Positions 16,523 through 27,014 of a stretch of DNA of 64,000 nucleotides are shown here, piece after piece (positions within the stretch are counted from its first letter, which is position 1; every line of letters starts with the position of its first letter). The notes beneath the pieces are model-generated. The model searched no databases. It worked only from the letters and a program-made list of their open reading frames with translations, and was not told where the DNA came from. This stretch comes from Alkalicoccobacillus gibsonii (GTDB lineage Bacteria > Bacillota > Bacilli > Bacillales > Bacillaceae_D): positions 1-64,000 of the forward strand of contig NZ_JAEUZA010000006.1 of NCBI RefSeq assembly GCF_016798245.1. The letters are read 5' to 3'. The position numbers were made by a program, and so were the translations under genes.

Positions 16523-17365
16523 TCATGATTGTTCTGACTCAGACCCTTTTGTATTCAGCTGTTGTGCTTGTTTCACAACATCCTGAATGGTTGAATCATT
16601 TAACTTACTTACCGTTTCGTTTTCATCTAAAGGCAATGTAAGGTGCATTAAAAACTCAATGTTTCCTTCCCCACCTGTAATGGGTGAATAATCAAGAGCA
16701 CGCACGTGAAACCCTTCCTTATTCGCCATTTCACTAACGTTTAATAACACTTGCTCATGAATGGCAGGATCTCGTATGATTCCTTTTTTTCCTACTTGCT
16801 CTCGACCTGCTTCAAATTGAGGCTTAACTAGTGCCAAGACATCGCCTCCTGCACATAGAACAGTCTTCAAGGTTGGCAGGATTAGTTTTAAGGAAATAAA
16901 CGAAACATCAATGCTTGCAAATTCAGGTAAGCCCTCCTGCAGGTCTTCAGGTTTTACATAGCGAAAATTCGTTCGCTCCATCACAACAACCTGCTCGTGC
17001 TGCCTAATCTTCCAAGCGAGTTGGTTGTACCCTACATCAAGCGCATAAACAAGTGATGCTCCGTTTTGCAAGGCACAATCAGTGAACCCACCAGTAGAGG
17101 CACCAATATCAAGCATGATCTTATCTCGTACGTCTACATCAAACACCTTTAACGCTTTCTCCAGCTTAAAGCCACCGCGACTGACGTACGGCATAAGCTG
17201 ACCTTTTACTTCGAGAGGTGCCTCATGATCAATTTTCATTCCTGGTTTATCCAGACGCTCGGTACCAGAGTAAACCAAGCCTGCCATAACAGCACGCTTG
17301 GCTTTCTCACGTGAATCAATTAGCCCCCGGTCCACTAATAATGTATCAATTCGTTCTTTTTTCAC
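16523..17365 (-). CDS. tlyA: TlyA-family rRNA 2'-O-methyltransferase (YqxC)
   Basis: TlyA proteins methylate ribose 2'-OH groups of rRNA in some bacteria. An N-terminal S4 RNA-binding domain (about 1-60) is followed by a FtsJ-type methyltransferase domain with SAM motif LDIGASTGGFTDC and the conserved LVKPQFEAGR. Its 280 residues match YqxC. The GTG start lies 4 bp after the dxs stop, so the genes are translationally close. Target position and activity here are inferred; the family has also been called haemolysin. Confidence 0.9.
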   Translation of the reverse strand: MKKERIDTLLVDRGLIDSREKAKRAVMAGLVYSGTERLDKPGMKIDHEAPLEVKGQLMPYVSRGGFKLEKALKVFDVDVRDKIMLDIGASTGGFTDCALQNGASLVYALDVGYNQLAWKIRQHEQVVVMERTNFRYVKPEDLQEGLPEFASIDVSFISLKLILPTLKTVLCAGGDVLALVKPQFEAGREQVGKKGIIRDPAIHEQVLLNVSEMANKEGFHVRALDYSPITGGEGNIEFLMHLTLPLDENETVSKLNDSTIQDVVKQAQQLNTKGSESEQS

Positions 17366-17368
17366 AGG

Positions 17369-19258
17369 TTATGCTCTTTTCTGTTTAGCAGGAATGAACT
17401 CAACTAGTTGGCTCATCACATTCTTTGATGTTAATCCAATCTCTTCAAGTAGTTGTGGAACATCTCCATGCTCAATGTATTCATCAGGAATTCCCAGTCG
17501 TCTTACTTGGACGTGATGGTAGCCATGTTCATTAAAATGCTCAAGAACAGCACTACCGAAACCGCCTTGAAGAGCTGTTTCTTCAATCGTCATCACTGGA
17601 ATTTCTTCCTCTGCTAATTTGTTTAAAAGCTCAATATCTAATGGCTTCACCGAATTCGCGTTTATAATGCGAATAGATAACCCTTCAGCTTCAAGCGCTT
17701 TTGCTGCTTCTTCGGCGACAGGAATCATCGTACCAAAAGTTAAAATACAGCCATCTGTACCTTCACGAAGGGTTTCCCATTTTCCAATCTCAACGGTTTT
17801 AAACTCTTCATCCATCGGTACCCCGTACCCATTTCCACGAGGATATCTGACAGCCACTGGACCATCATCGTATTCTAAAGCAGTATGAAGCATATTTTGT
17901 AATTCATTTTCATCCTTAGGATTTAGAATGGTCATGTTTGGTAGATGACGTAAATAAGCAATATCAAATACGCCCTGATGCGTTTCCCCATCTGCTCCTA
18001 CAAGTCCTGCACGATCTATCGCAAACACAACGTTGAGGTTCTGACGACATATATCATGCACTAATTGATCGTATCCTCTTTGTAGGAATGTAGAATAAAC
18101 CGCAAACACAGGCTTTAATCCTTGAGTAGCTAGTCCACCTGCCATTGTTGTTGCATGCTGCTCAGCAATTCCTACATCAAACATTCTGTCCGGAAATGCT
18201 GCACCAAATGCGTCAAGCTTTGTTCCTCCAGGCATGGCCGCTGTAATTCCCACAATACGCTCATCTGTTTTTGCTTTCTTGATGAGTGTGTTTGCAAAAA
18301 CCCCGCTATAACTTGGTGGACCTGGTTTAGAAACGACTTCTCCAGATTCAATCTTGTAAGGTCCAAGGCCATGCCATGTTCCTTTTGCATCATTTTCAGC
18401 AGGCTCGTAGCCTTTTCCTTTTTTCGTCAATAGATGAATTAACACAGGACCTTTTGTTTTCTTAGCATACTTAAGGTTGTCCATTAAATCATCAAGGTCG
18501 TGCCCGTCAACTGGTCCAAGGTACGTGAAACCAAGCTCTTCAAAGAAAACACCAGGGATCATCATATACTTCATGCTATCTTTAAATTTCTCAGCAGTAG
18601 AAGCCAGCTTCCCACCGACTGCAGGGATTTTTTTAATAAAGCCCTCAATTTCATCCTTTGCACGGTTATACTTTCCGCCTGTACGCAGGCGACCAAGCAC
18701 ACTGTGAAGCGCTCCAACGTTTGGTGCGATGGACATTTCATTATCATTTAAAATGACAATTAAATCTGTTTGTTCATGACCTATGTGGTTAAGTGCTTCA
18801 AAGGCCATTCCACCTGTTAACGCACCATCACCAATTACCGCAATGACACTCTCGTCCGTCCCTTTGATATCTCGAGCCGTTGCCATTCCCATTGCAGCAG
18901 AAAGAGAAGTCGAACTATGTCCCGTTTCCCAAACATCATGCTCACTCTCATTTCTCTTTGGAAAACCACAGAGCCCTTTATATTTACGTAACGTCTCAAA
19001 TTGTCCAGCTCTTCCAGTTAAAATCTTATGAACATAGGCTTGATGCCCTACATCCCAAATGAATTTATCCTTTGGACTATCAAATAAATAATGCATCGCA
19101 ATCGTTAACTCAACGACCCCAAGGTTTGGACCTAGGTGTCCACCCGTAACTGATAACTGCTGAACTAAGAAGTCCCGGATATCCTGCGACAACTCTTGAA
19201 GTTCTTTCTTGGAATAGCCTTTAATGGCTGCCGGATGTTGAAGGTCCTCTAACCTCAT
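17369..19258 (-). CDS. dxs: 1-deoxy-D-xylulose-5-phosphate synthase
   Basis: Dxs condenses pyruvate and glyceraldehyde-3-phosphate in the first step of the MEP isoprenoid pathway. The thiamine-diphosphate motif runs from [14 protein letters not shown] to [13 protein letters not shown], and the central domain has [16 protein letters not shown] choose the ATG of MRLEDLQHP (629 residues, GTGGGG 7 nt upstream) over longer starts. A terminator after ispA isolates dxs; a plausible promoter (TATACT with a weak TTGGGG, 18-bp spacing) lies just upstream. It feeds IspA with C5 units. Confidence 0.95.
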   Translation of the reverse strand: MRLEDLQHPAAIKGYSKKELQELSQDIRDFLVQQLSVTGGHLGPNLGVVELTIAMHYLFDSPKDKFIWDVGHQAYVHKILTGRAGQFETLRKYKGLCGFPKRNESEHDVWETGHSSTSLSAAMGMATARDIKGTDESVIAVIGDGALTGGMAFEALNHIGHEQTDLIVILNDNEMSIAPNVGALHSVLGRLRTGGKYNRAKDEIEGFIKKIPAVGGKLASTAEKFKDSMKYMMIPGVFFEELGFTYLGPVDGHDLDDLMDNLKYAKKTKGPVLIHLLTKKGKGYEPAENDAKGTWHGLGPYKIESGEVVSKPGPPSYSGVFANTLIKKAKTDERIVGITAAMPGGTKLDAFGAAFPDRMFDVGIAEQHATTMAGGLATQGLKPVFAVYSTFLQRGYDQLVHDICRQNLNVVFAIDRAGLVGADGETHQGVFDIAYLRHLPNMTILNPKDENELQNMLHTALEYDDGPVAVRYPRGNGYGVPMDEEFKTVEIGKWETLREGTDGCILTFGTMIPVAEEAAKALEAEGLSIRIINANSVKPLDIELLNKLAEEEIPVMTIEETALQGGFGSAVLEHFNEHGYHHVQVRRLGIPDEYIEHGDVPQLLEEIGLTSKNVMSQLVEFIPAKQKRA

Positions 19259-19387
19259 ATACATATTCCCCACTTTCGTCAATCTTATCGAACCGTAATC
19301 TGTATCTAATCTCATATTGTGTTCTTAGTATATCAAAAATTGAAGCGTTACCCCAAATGTAATCCTTTCGCATTGAAAATATCCAAG

Positions 19388-19420
19388 AAAAAAGGCGACC
19401 CAACAAAGTGGAATCGCCTG
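19388..19420 (-). terminator. ispA terminator
   Basis: An imperfect stem (GGCGATTCCAC against GTTGGGTCGCC) is followed by TTTTTTC on the minus strand, just after ispA. It separates ispA from dxs. Confidence 0.75.
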
Positions 19421-19433
19421 AGACCAACGTCTA

Positions 19434-20315
19434 TTAATGATTACGATATGCGACATAATTTGTTAAATCCTCAAGTAATGAGTGATCCATCTGAACATTT
19501 CGAAGAGAAGCCAGTGCCGCTTCAAGGTGATAGGTTAATTTTTCTTTTGCTCCGTCCATTCCTAGCATGCTTGGGTACGTACCTTTGTTATTGGATACAT
19601 CGCTTCCAACTGGTTTTCCAATTGTGTCCGCATCGCCCTCAATATCAAGAATGTCATCTTTAATTTGGAATAACAAACCTAACTCTCTTCCAAACTGCCT
19701 TAAGTGAAGAATATCTTCTTCCGTCGCTTCTGCAAGAATGGCACCAGAAATGAGGGATCCAATAATTAAATCACCGGTTTTGTGATGATGGATGTGCTCT
19801 AATTCTTCAATGGATAGCTCTTTATTCTCGCCCTCCATATCAGAAACCTGGCCGCCAACCATACCTTGTGCACCAGCAGCCTGTGAAATTTCACGGATAA
19901 GGGAAACAATTAATGCGGGATCTTCATCTATATTTGAAATGAGCTGAAAACTATGTGTAAGTAGCGCATCTCCTGCGAGAATCGCTGTTGCTTCTCCAAA
20001 TACTTTATGGTTTGTTGGCTTACCTCGACGCAGATCATCATCATCCATCGCAGGAAGGTCATCATGAATCAATGAATATGTGTGTATCATTTCAATCGCG
20101 CAGGCTACGTCCATCCCTTTTTTGATTGGCATGCCAAATCCTCTAAGAACAGCCATTAACAGAACCGGTCTAATACGTTTTCCACCTGCTTGCAGGGAGT
20201 AGATCATCGATTTCTTTAATGAATCAGGTGTTTGCAATATATCAATTGTTTGAATAAGTTGAGCTTCAATTTCAACCTTAGATGATTCGATAAAGCGTTC
20301 TAGTTCTGCTGTCAC
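19434..20315 (-). CDS. ispA: farnesyl diphosphate synthase
   Basis: IspA joins isopentenyl and dimethylallyl/geranyl diphosphates to C15 farnesyl diphosphate. The first Asp-rich motif is [16 protein letters not shown] (the bacterial form with two extra residues), the second is [13 protein letters not shown], and GGKRIRP lies near the N-terminus. Length is 293. It starts with GTG overlapping the xseB stop (GTGA). With xseA and xseB it forms the usual Bacillus operon. Confidence 0.95.
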   Translation of the reverse strand: MTAELERFIESSKVEIEAQLIQTIDILQTPDSLKKSMIYSLQAGGKRIRPVLLMAVLRGFGMPIKKGMDVACAIEMIHTYSLIHDDLPAMDDDDLRRGKPTNHKVFGEATAILAGDALLTHSFQLISNIDEDPALIVSLIREISQAAGAQGMVGGQVSDMEGENKELSIEELEHIHHHKTGDLIIGSLISGAILAEATEEDILHLRQFGRELGLLFQIKDDILDIEGDADTIGKPVGSDVSNNKGTYPSMLGMDGAKEKLTYHLEAALASLRNVQMDHSLLEDLTNYVAYRNH

Positions 20316-20554
20316 TCCTGGTCCTCCCCACTTAAGTCAAGCTCTTCTATTTCACCATCTTCATGCAGAATTTGGTCCATTTGTTTTTCGATATGTTCAA
20401 GCTTCACATGGCATTGTTTGGATAGATCCATACCTTGTTGGAACATTTCAATGGCTTGTTCAAGAGGCACATCTCCTTGTTCAAGCTTGTCTACAACTTC
20501 TTCTAGCTGTTCCATCGCTTCTTCAAAGCTAATGGTTTCTTCTTTATTTGCCAT
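20312..20554 (-). CDS. xseB: exodeoxyribonuclease VII small subunit
   Basis: XseB is the small helical subunit of exonuclease VII, which degrades single-stranded DNA. The family pattern [27 protein letters not shown] is spread over residues 8-34, with the rest a coiled coil. Starting at the ATG of MANKEET, behind GAGGAG, gives 80 residues and an 11-bp overlap with xseA upstream. Confidence 0.95.
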   Translation of the reverse strand: MANKEETISFEEAMEQLEEVVDKLEQGDVPLEQAIEMFQQGMDLSKQCHVKLEHIEKQMDQILHEDGEIEELDLSGEDQE

Positions 20555-21914
20555 GTGATTCACTCCTCGGTATCTTTTTTTCTTTTCCTGTTATCTGACA
20601 AAAATAAGTTCCATCCGTCACTTGTAACTCTAACACTTCATCCGGTTCTGCTTGATCAACAGATTTTATCAGTTCACCGGTAATCTGCTGGTAAGCAAGA
20701 CTATAGCCACGACTCATGACTTGAAGTGGACTAAGAAGTTGCAGCTGTTGTAGGCTATTTTGGAAACGCTGTTGCTTCTTTGCCACGATTTGGTTTGTTT
20801 CTCGTTTTAACGATAGCTCATGACGAGTGAGTTTTTCCTGCATTTGTTTAATACGTTCTTTTGGATGAGCTAGAAGTACACTTTTAGCAAGCTGCTCTTG
20901 TTGTCCTTTTTTCTTTTCAACTAAACGATTCATCGATCGCTTTAGCTGATCAATCCGAGTGTCGAGCTCCTGTTCCTTTTGACGAATCAGTTGCGCTGGA
21001 TACTTAAATGCGTAGGACTTTTGCAAGCGATCTAGCTGCCTTCTTTCTTGTTTCACTCTCTCCCGCATGCCAACTAACAGACGTTGCTTTTGAGTTAAGG
21101 TTCTATGTAACAAGTCGAGGCGATTCGGTACAGCGAGTTCCGCTGCGGCTGTTGGAGTTGGTGCTCTTAAGTCAGATACAAAGTCACTAATGGTGAAGTC
21201 GGTCTCGTGCCCCACTGCTGAAATAATTGGTACGTTTGCCTCAGCAATTGTGCGAACAACCTGTTCATCGTTAAAAGCCCAAAGCTCTTCAATTGAGCCT
21301 CCGCCTCGTCCTGCGATTAATACATCAAATACTCCAGCTGCATCGGCTTGCATAATCGCACGTACGATAGAGGCCGGTGCTTGATCTCCCTGCACTAAAG
21401 CCGGAAGCAATGTAATTTGTGCAATTGGATAACGTCTTTTTAACGTTGTGAGAATGTCTCGTACCGCCGCACCTGTTGGTGAAGTCACTACAGCTATTCG
21501 CTTTGGATAAATAGGAATGGGCTTTTTTCGTTCATCGGAAAATAAACCTTCCTCTTCAAGCGTTTCTTTAAGCTTCTCATATGCTAAATATAAATTACCG
21601 ATTCCGTCAGGCTGCATCTCTTTTGCATAAAGCTGATACTGACCGTAGGGCTCATAGACATTCACTTCTCCCCGAATTAAGACCTTCATTCCATTCTCCG
21701 GTTTAAATGCTAAGTAGCGATTATGACCTGCAAACATGACTGCTTGAATTCGCGAATTCTCGTCCTTAACGGAAAAGTACATATGTCCACGACTGTGCTG
21801 TTTAAAATTAGAAAGTTCTCCTCGAATCCAAACGTCAGGAAGAAGCTTGTCTGTTTCGAGTAACCCTTTTATATATCGTGTTAATTCTGAAACGGAAACA
21901 ATCGATTCAGACAT
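20544..21914 (-). CDS. xseA: exodeoxyribonuclease VII large subunit
   Basis: XseA is the catalytic subunit of exonuclease VII. An N-terminal OB-fold (about 1-105) is followed by the nuclease domain, with [28 protein letters not shown] and [28 protein letters not shown] (catalytic Asp region) in pieces across 135-265, then a long coiled coil. Length is 456. ATG behind AGGAGGAATG; it follows folD by 11 bp. Confidence 0.95.
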   Translation of the reverse strand: MSESIVSVSELTRYIKGLLETDKLLPDVWIRGELSNFKQHSRGHMYFSVKDENSRIQAVMFAGHNRYLAFKPENGMKVLIRGEVNVYEPYGQYQLYAKEMQPDGIGNLYLAYEKLKETLEEEGLFSDERKKPIPIYPKRIAVVTSPTGAAVRDILTTLKRRYPIAQITLLPALVQGDQAPASIVRAIMQADAAGVFDVLIAGRGGGSIEELWAFNDEQVVRTIAEANVPIISAVGHETDFTISDFVSDLRAPTPTAAAELAVPNRLDLLHRTLTQKQRLLVGMRERVKQERRQLDRLQKSYAFKYPAQLIRQKEQELDTRIDQLKRSMNRLVEKKKGQQEQLAKSVLLAHPKERIKQMQEKLTRHELSLKRETNQIVAKKQQRFQNSLQQLQLLSPLQVMSRGYSLAYQQITGELIKSVDQAEPDEVLELQVTDGTYFCQITGKEKKIPRSESHGK

Positions 21915-21925
21915 GTCATTCCTCC

Positions 21926-22774
21926 TTACGAGCGATTGATAGCAGATTCAATCGTGTTTTCAAGTAGCATGGTGATGGTCATTGGGCCCACACCACCAGG
22001 AACTGGCGTTAAATGAGAAGCAACTTCTTCCACATCTGCAAAATCCACATCGCCACAAAGCTTTCCATTTTCATCACGATTCATTCCAACATCAATCACA
22101 ACTGCACCTGGTTTCACATCTTCTTTTTTAATTAGCTTGGCTATTCCAACCGCAACAACAAGAATATCTGCTTGTTTTGTGATTGCATTTAAATCTGGAG
22201 TACGCGAATGACAGTACGTAACAGTCGCATGTTCATTTAACAATAACTGTCCAACTGGCTTTCCAACAATATTACTTCTGCCCACTACAACCGCATGCTT
22301 TCCTGCAATATCAACGTTTGAAGCTTTAAGCAATTCAATAATGCCGTATGGTGTACAAGGTAAAAACGTTTTTTCACCTGTCATCATCTTACCTATACTA
22401 ATTGGATGAAATCCATCTACATCCTTAGTTGGACTAATGGCTTCAATTACAGCTTGTTCAGAGATTTGTTTTGGCAACGGTAATTGAACAAGAATTCCAT
22501 CAATCGTCGGATCCTCGTTTAACTCACGAATGTGATTAAGTAGCTCTTCTTCTGTCGTTTCCTCAGAAAGATGTCTTAGCTCTGAATGAATCCCGGCTTT
22601 TTCGCACGAACGCTGTTTGGAACGCACATACGTTTGTGATGCTTGATTGTCCCCAACTAAGATCACTGCAAGACCTGGAACAATACCTTGTTCCGTCAGA
22701 GCTTGAACACGTTCTTTCATTTCTGCTTGTTTAGAGGCTGCTAGTTCTTTTCCATTCATTAATTCCGCTGTCAT
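21926..22774 (-). CDS. folD: bifunctional methylenetetrahydrofolate dehydrogenase/cyclohydrolase
   Basis: FolD interconverts 5,10-methylene-, methenyl- and 10-formyl-tetrahydrofolate. The active-site YVRSK pattern is in [11 protein letters not shown] (about 50), the NADP-binding motif is [13 protein letters not shown], and PGGVGPMTI closes the protein. Three in-frame starts (GTG ATC ATG ATG) are stacked; I take the last ATG, 8 nt from GGAG, for 282 residues. It begins the folD-xseA-xseB-ispA operon. It links functionally to the glycine cleavage genes in this window, which make methylene-THF. Confidence 0.94.
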   Translation of the reverse strand: MTAELMNGKELAASKQAEMKERVQALTEQGIVPGLAVILVGDNQASQTYVRSKQRSCEKAGIHSELRHLSEETTEEELLNHIRELNEDPTIDGILVQLPLPKQISEQAVIEAISPTKDVDGFHPISIGKMMTGEKTFLPCTPYGIIELLKASNVDIAGKHAVVVGRSNIVGKPVGQLLLNEHATVTYCHSRTPDLNAITKQADILVVAVGIAKLIKKEDVKPGAVVIDVGMNRDENGKLCGDVDFADVEEVASHLTPVPGGVGPMTITMLLENTIESAINRS

Positions 22775-22849
22775 CATGATCACTCCGTTGTAGTTAATTT
22801 GCAGACAAAAGACACCCGATTAATCGGGGTGGATAAACGATAATTGATC

Positions 22850-23257
22850 TTACTCGTTTGATTCTCTATTCATCATATCAACTGAGTTTGATAAAACTCC
22901 ATTCATAAATCGACCGGCTTCTTCTCCCCCGAATGCTTTTGACAATTCAATGGCTTCATTAAATGTTACATTCGCCGGGATATCGTCTATATATTTCATT
23001 TCGAACAGAGCCATACGTGCAATGGCTCTGTCAACATGACCAATACGCTCGATCGTATATCCTTGTAGATTACTCGAGATCCATCCGTCAAGTTCTTTTT
23101 TATGTTCTAACGTACCATGCACTAACTGATGGAAGAAATCACTAGGTTCTTCGTCATCATTTAGTACACTTTCCATCGCTAGGTCTGGTTCTGTTTTAAT
23201 TACATCAATTTGGTATAGGGCTTGTGCCGCTCTTAGTCTTGCTACCCGTCGATTCAT
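22850..23257 (-). CDS. nusB: transcription antitermination factor NusB
   Basis: NusB binds the boxA element of rRNA leaders with NusE (S10) and helps antitermination. The 135-residue all-helical protein begins with the basic RRVARLRAAQALYQIDV and contains the family segment IDDIPANVTFNEAIELSKAFG. The gene is 76 bp upstream of folD; a short CCCGATTAATCGGG hairpin lies in the gap. Confidence 0.94.
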   Translation of the reverse strand: MNRRVARLRAAQALYQIDVIKTEPDLAMESVLNDDEEPSDFFHQLVHGTLEHKKELDGWISSNLQGYTIERIGHVDRAIARMALFEMKYIDDIPANVTFNEAIELSKAFGGEEAGRFMNGVLSNSVDMMNRESNE

Positions 23258-23372
23258 AGATATGAACTCCTTATCATTTAAAAAAATTCTAATGAACGTC
23301 TAGTATAACGCACTTTTTTGTCTGTGGAAAATCGTTTTGTCGACGTTCGTGTACTTTTCACGAAATTTGTAC

Positions 23373-23420
23373 AAAAATAGTCTGGATACATGCTTTCCAA
23401 CATGCAGCCAGACTATTTTT
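23373..23420 (-). terminator. yqhY terminator
   Basis: A 13-bp perfect stem (AAAAATAGTCTGG) with a structured 22-nt loop is followed by TTTTT on the minus strand. It lies between yqhY and nusB and ends the acc operon. Confidence 0.85.
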
Positions 23421-23442
23421 ACACGCAGGTTAGATAACCCTA

Positions 23443-23838
23443 TTATTCGTCTTTTGCTGGTTCTGTTGATTCAAACTGAACCCCAACAACATGGACATTA
23501 ATCGCCTCAAGTTGAATTGCTGTCATCGTTAGTAACGTTTGTTTGATATTCATCTGAACAAGATTTGCAACCTCAGGAACAGAAGCTCCGTAGACAATTA
23601 CAACAGAGACATCAACAATAATGCCACTTTCATCCAGATCAACTTTTACACCTTTACCATGATTCTTACGCCCTAAGCGCTCAGCAACATCAGTCGCGAA
23701 ACTTCCACGCAAGGTCGCAATTCCTTCAACCTCTTGAGCTGCAATTCCTGCAATGACTTCAATGACCTCAGGAGAGATCTCGACTTTCCCTAAGCCTGAC
23801 TTTTGTTCCTCTAATTCCAAAATTTGATTATCTTCCAT
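23443..23838 (-). CDS. yqhY: Asp23/Gls24 family protein YqhY
   Basis: This small soluble Asp23-family protein (131 residues) is conserved behind accBC in Firmicutes. Genetic work in B. subtilis ties YqhY to control of acetyl-CoA carboxylase activity. The characteristic segments are GKVEISPEVIEVIAGIAAQEVEGI and DLDESGIIVDVSVVIVYG, split over residues 17-85. It follows accC by 21 bp in the same operon. Confidence 0.9.
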   Translation of the reverse strand: MEDNQILELEEQKSGLGKVEISPEVIEVIAGIAAQEVEGIATLRGSFATDVAERLGRKNHGKGVKVDLDESGIIVDVSVVIVYGASVPEVANLVQMNIKQTLLTMTAIQLEAINVHVVGVQFESTEPAKDE

Positions 23839-23859
23839 AATGGCCTCCTCTTATTAACG

Positions 23860-25227
23860 TTATTGTTTTTCTTTATCGGATGGCATTACTTCATATTGCT
23901 CAATGAATTTCGTATTAAATTCCCCAGAGCGGAATACTTCATGATCAAATAATCGAAGGTGGAACGGAATGGTAGTATCCACTCCTTCAATATCAAATTC
24001 CTCAAGTGCTCGCTTCATCCGTTCAACTGCTTCACCGCGCGTTGGGGCATGAACGATTACTTTTGCAATCATTGAATCATAAAATGGTGTAATCTTATAC
24101 CCTTGGTATGCAGCAGAATCAATTCGTACACCAAAACCTCCTGGAACTAGGTAACGAGTAATTAATCCTGGAGATGGCATGAAATTCTTAGAAGGATTTT
24201 CTGCATTGATTCGACATTCAATCGCAACACCTTGGAACGTCACATCTTCTTGGGAAAAGGAGAGCGGCTGACCATTCGCTACACGAATTTGTTCTTTAAT
24301 TAAATCAATACCCGTAACCATTTCAGTTACTGGATGCTCAACTTGAATACGAGTATTCATCTCCATAAAGAAGAAGGTTCCATCATTATGATCATAGATA
24401 AATTCTACCGTACCTGCTCCAACATAATCAACAGCTTGCGCAGCTGCAACAGCAGCTTGCCCCATTTCGGCACGTTTTTCAGGAGTTAAGGCAGGAGATG
24501 GCGTTTCCTCTACAAGCTTCTGCAGACGACGCTGAATGGAGCAGTCACGCTCACCTAAATGGACGGTATTACCTAACGTATCAGCCATCACTTGAATTTC
24601 AACATGACGGAAATCTTCAATAAATTTCTCAAGATACACACCAGGGTTACCAAAGGCTGTGGCTGCCTCTTGTTGTGTAATATTGATACCTTTACGAAGC
24701 TCCTCTGGATTTCTGGCTACGCGGATTCCTTTTCCGCCACCACCGGCTGTTGCCTTGATAATGACTGGATAGCCAATTTCTTCAGCAATCTCAAGTCCAG
24801 CCTCTGGGCTTTCAATAATCCCATTTGAGCCTGGGACAACTGGAACACCTGCTTTTTTCATCGTTTCACGAGCCACATCTTTTGTACCCATTTGGTTAAT
24901 AGCAGAAGGACTTGGTCCGATAAATGTAATATTACATGCTGCACAAATCTCAGCAAAGTCTGCGTTCTCCGCTAGGAAACCGTAACCTGGGTGAATCGCA
25001 TCTGACTCAGTTAATGTGGCTACGCTCATAATATTTGTGAAGTTTAAGTAGCTTTGACCGGATGCTGTTGGCCCAATACAAAATGCTTGATCAGCAAGCT
25101 TCACATGGAGTGCATCAACATCTGCTTCAGAATAAACGGCTACCGTCTCAATTCCAAGCTCCTGGCACGCACGGATAATTCGAACAGCAATTTCTCCGCG
25201 ATTGGCAATTAGTATTTTTTTTATCAT
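23860..25227 (-). CDS. accC: biotin carboxylase subunit of acetyl-CoA carboxylase
   Basis: AccC carboxylates the biotin carried by AccB using ATP and bicarbonate, the first step to malonyl-CoA. The ATP-grasp loop [14 protein letters not shown] (about 160), the metal-binding [16 protein letters not shown] and the N-terminal [12 protein letters not shown] are intact. Length is 455. It follows accB by 19 bp. Confidence 0.96.
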   Translation of the reverse strand: MIKKILIANRGEIAVRIIRACQELGIETVAVYSEADVDALHVKLADQAFCIGPTASGQSYLNFTNIMSVATLTESDAIHPGYGFLAENADFAEICAACNITFIGPSPSAINQMGTKDVARETMKKAGVPVVPGSNGIIESPEAGLEIAEEIGYPVIIKATAGGGGKGIRVARNPEELRKGINITQQEAATAFGNPGVYLEKFIEDFRHVEIQVMADTLGNTVHLGERDCSIQRRLQKLVEETPSPALTPEKRAEMGQAAVAAAQAVDYVGAGTVEFIYDHNDGTFFFMEMNTRIQVEHPVTEMVTGIDLIKEQIRVANGQPLSFSQEDVTFQGVAIECRINAENPSKNFMPSPGLITRYLVPGGFGVRIDSAAYQGYKITPFYDSMIAKVIVHAPTRGEAVERMKRALEEFDIEGVDTTIPFHLRLFDHEVFRSGEFNTKFIEQYEVMPSDKEKQ

Positions 25228-25246
25228 CTTTAACCCAGCTCCTAGA

Positions 25247-25726
25247 TTATTTCAGTTCCACAACAAATAGAGGTTGTCCGTACTCAACTAACTCCCCGTT
25301 TTGCGCAACAACTTCAACAATTTTGCCATTCACATCTGCTTCGATCTCGTTCATAAGCTTCATTGCTTCTACAATACAAACGATTGAATCTTTTTTCACA
25401 TCATCGCCAACTCCTACATAAGGACCATCTTCTGGTGATGGTGAAGAGTAAAATGTTCCTACCATTGGAGATGTTACTGTGTGAAGGTTCTCTTTCTTCT
25501 CAGGTTGTGCTTGAGTAGTAGCCTCTTGAGGCGCTTCACTCGTTTGAGTAGCAACAGGTTGTTGTGCCTCCACTTGACGAACAGGTTCGTACGCTTGGGC
25601 CTGTACAATAGTTTCAGCCTTTACCTTCTTAAGGACAAGCTTATTCCCGTTTTGCTCGTATTCTAATTCATCAATATCCGATTGATTGACTGCTTCTATT
25701 AATTCTTTAATCTCTTGAACGTTCAT
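25247..25726 (-). CDS. accB: biotin carboxyl carrier protein
   Basis: AccB carries the biotin of acetyl-CoA carboxylase. The C-terminal biotinyl domain has VEAMKLMNE with the modified lysine; an N-terminal helical domain ([13 protein letters not shown]) and a Q, A and P-rich linker precede it. I start at the ATG matching the family N-terminus (159 residues). That ATG is 15 nt from the only good ribosome site (AAGGAG), an unusually long gap, and two ATA codons lie at the normal distance. Initiation there is therefore uncertain. Confidence 0.94.
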   Translation of the reverse strand: MNVQEIKELIEAVNQSDIDELEYEQNGNKLVLKKVKAETIVQAQAYEPVRQVEAQQPVATQTSEAPQEATTQAQPEKKENLHTVTSPMVGTFYSSPSPEDGPYVGVGDDVKKDSIVCIVEAMKLMNEIEADVNGKIVEVVAQNGELVEYGQPLFVVELK

Positions 25727-25843
25727 AGTTATTATGTACAACTCCTTCATCATTGGTTAGCACTTGCGACAATTATAACATGGCCCCTGCACTCAAAGTA
25801 GTAAGAAAAATTGACTACATTAGACAAGTTCTTTTCCTGTTAT

Positions 25844-25873
25844 AAAAAATCCTTCATTCATTGAATAAAGGAT
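25844..25873 (-). terminator. terminator after the 123-aa gene
   Basis: An 11-bp stem with one mismatch (ATCCTTTATTCA against TGAATGAAGGAT) is followed by TTTTTT on the minus strand. Confidence 0.8.
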
Positions 25874-25881
25874 CAATCCGC

Positions 25882-26253
25882 TTATTCTTGCTCTTCGCTT
25901 ACTTGTTCTGACTCTACTTGATCCTTCACTAGAGCATCTTTTTTGTATTGACGAAACACAGGGAATTCCGAAAGATTATCAGGAATCTTGCCATTTTCAA
26001 GTAGAATAATCTTTACAATATCCTTGTTTCGCGCCATATGGTATTTCTCATCATATTCATTCTCTTTAGTATACCTTTTTAAGTTCTCGTAATCTTCTTC
26101 TTGGATGGAGACTGTATAGGTATCTTCGTCTTGCTCTTCAAATTGCTCCTCAAACCCTACTTCAAATTCAACGATTTGAATATGATCGTTCTTGATATTA
26201 CGAGTTTGCTCTAATACTGCCTTCGCGCCCTCGGTTAGGTCTGTCCATTCCAT
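25882..26253 (-). CDS. unknown acidic protein (123 aa)
   Basis: I do not recognise this protein. From the ATG of MEWTDLTEG (GAGGAG 8 nt upstream) it is 123 residues, strongly acidic, without signal peptide, membrane segment or cysteine. It has an acidic run EQFEEQDEDTYTVSIQEEDYE and a C-terminal tail rich in Glu and Gln. A longer reading frame upstream is not supported by a ribosome site. It is a single-gene unit with its own terminator, between the spoIIIA operon and accB. Confidence 0.65.
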   Translation of the reverse strand: MEWTDLTEGAKAVLEQTRNIKNDHIQIVEFEVGFEEQFEEQDEDTYTVSIQEEDYENLKRYTKENEYDEKYHMARNKDIVKIILLENGKIPDNLSEFPVFRQYKKDALVKDQVESEQVSEEQE

Positions 26254-26369
26254 ACTTATCGCTCCTCGTAAACAAATTGCACCTAAAGTATTATAACATG
26301 ACTCTTTGATGAATGCATTAATGCATCTAATCTGCCCTAACAGTCTAACCAACTAGCCCAAGAATTAAA

Positions 26370-26414
26370 AGAAAACACAACTGGCGCACACCCTTTTAGT
26401 AGGTTGTACGCCAG
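26370..26414 (-). terminator. spoIIIA operon terminator
   Basis: An imperfect long stem (CTGGCGTACAACC against GGGTGTGCGCCAG) ends in TTGTGTTTTCTTTT on the minus strand, downstream of spoIIIAH. Confidence 0.75.
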
Positions 26415-26430
26415 CCTTCATCTTAACCGT

Positions 26431-27012
26431 TTAATTGTTTCCGCCTGTATTATGAGAAACGGAAACGTTGTTTGCTTGCCCTAGCTGCTCTTTCGCTAGA
26501 AGAATGATATCATTTGCTTCTGCTGATGTTAACTCATCTGCGTCAACCATCACCTGAACCTTTGATTCTTCACTTATGACAAGCACATTCTCATACCCCT
26601 TTGTTTTTAAAAGGGATTCAAGTGTCTCCTCATTTTGAGTTAGGTTCATAATTTCCATGCTCTTGTCACGTGCTTCTACTTTTTCTTCAGCTGTTGCATC
26701 TGGAGCAGCTGATGTTTCCATGTATTGCTCTGCAAGTTTTGCACGAGATTCAACAACTTGCATGCGGGCTTCTGTAAAATAATTAGCAACATTATCTTCA
26801 CCTGTTACCTCAAGAATCCCTTCCACTTCTCCATCTTGAGTGACCTGCACTTCAATTTGGTTTTCGCCATCACTTGCTGCGTTTTCTTCAGTAGCGGGTT
26901 CGTCGTCCGTTAGAGCTAAATTTGTATTACCTGAAGAGACATAGTAAACGGAAAGAACAATTATTAAACTTAACATCGTTAAAAGCCATACTGTCTGTTT
27001 TTTTAGTGCCAT
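26431..27012 (-). CDS. spoIIIAH: stage III sporulation protein AH
   Basis: SpoIIIAH is the mother-cell half of the feeding channel; its extracellular domain rings with forespore SpoIIQ. A single membrane segment (about 8-26, VWLLTMLSLIIVLSVYYV) precedes an acidic linker, and the C-terminal domain (about 100-190) is of the EscJ/PrgK ring-building type. Length is 193. It is the last gene of the operon, 2 bp after spoIIIAG. Confidence 0.93.
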   Translation of the reverse strand: MALKKQTVWLLTMLSLIIVLSVYYVSSGNTNLALTDDEPATEENAASDGENQIEVQVTQDGEVEGILEVTGEDNVANYFTEARMQVVESRAKLAEQYMETSAAPDATAEEKVEARDKSMEIMNLTQNEETLESLLKTKGYENVLVISEESKVQVMVDADELTSAEANDIILLAKEQLGQANNVSVSHNTGGNN

Positions 27013-27014
27013 TT

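Noticed and set aside
19259-19433. Possible OLE RNA between ispA and dxs
   Set aside because: Alkaliphilic relatives carry the roughly 600-nt OLE RNA and its membrane protein gene at this spot. Here only 175 bp are present, holding a terminator and a probable dxs promoter, so both are absent.
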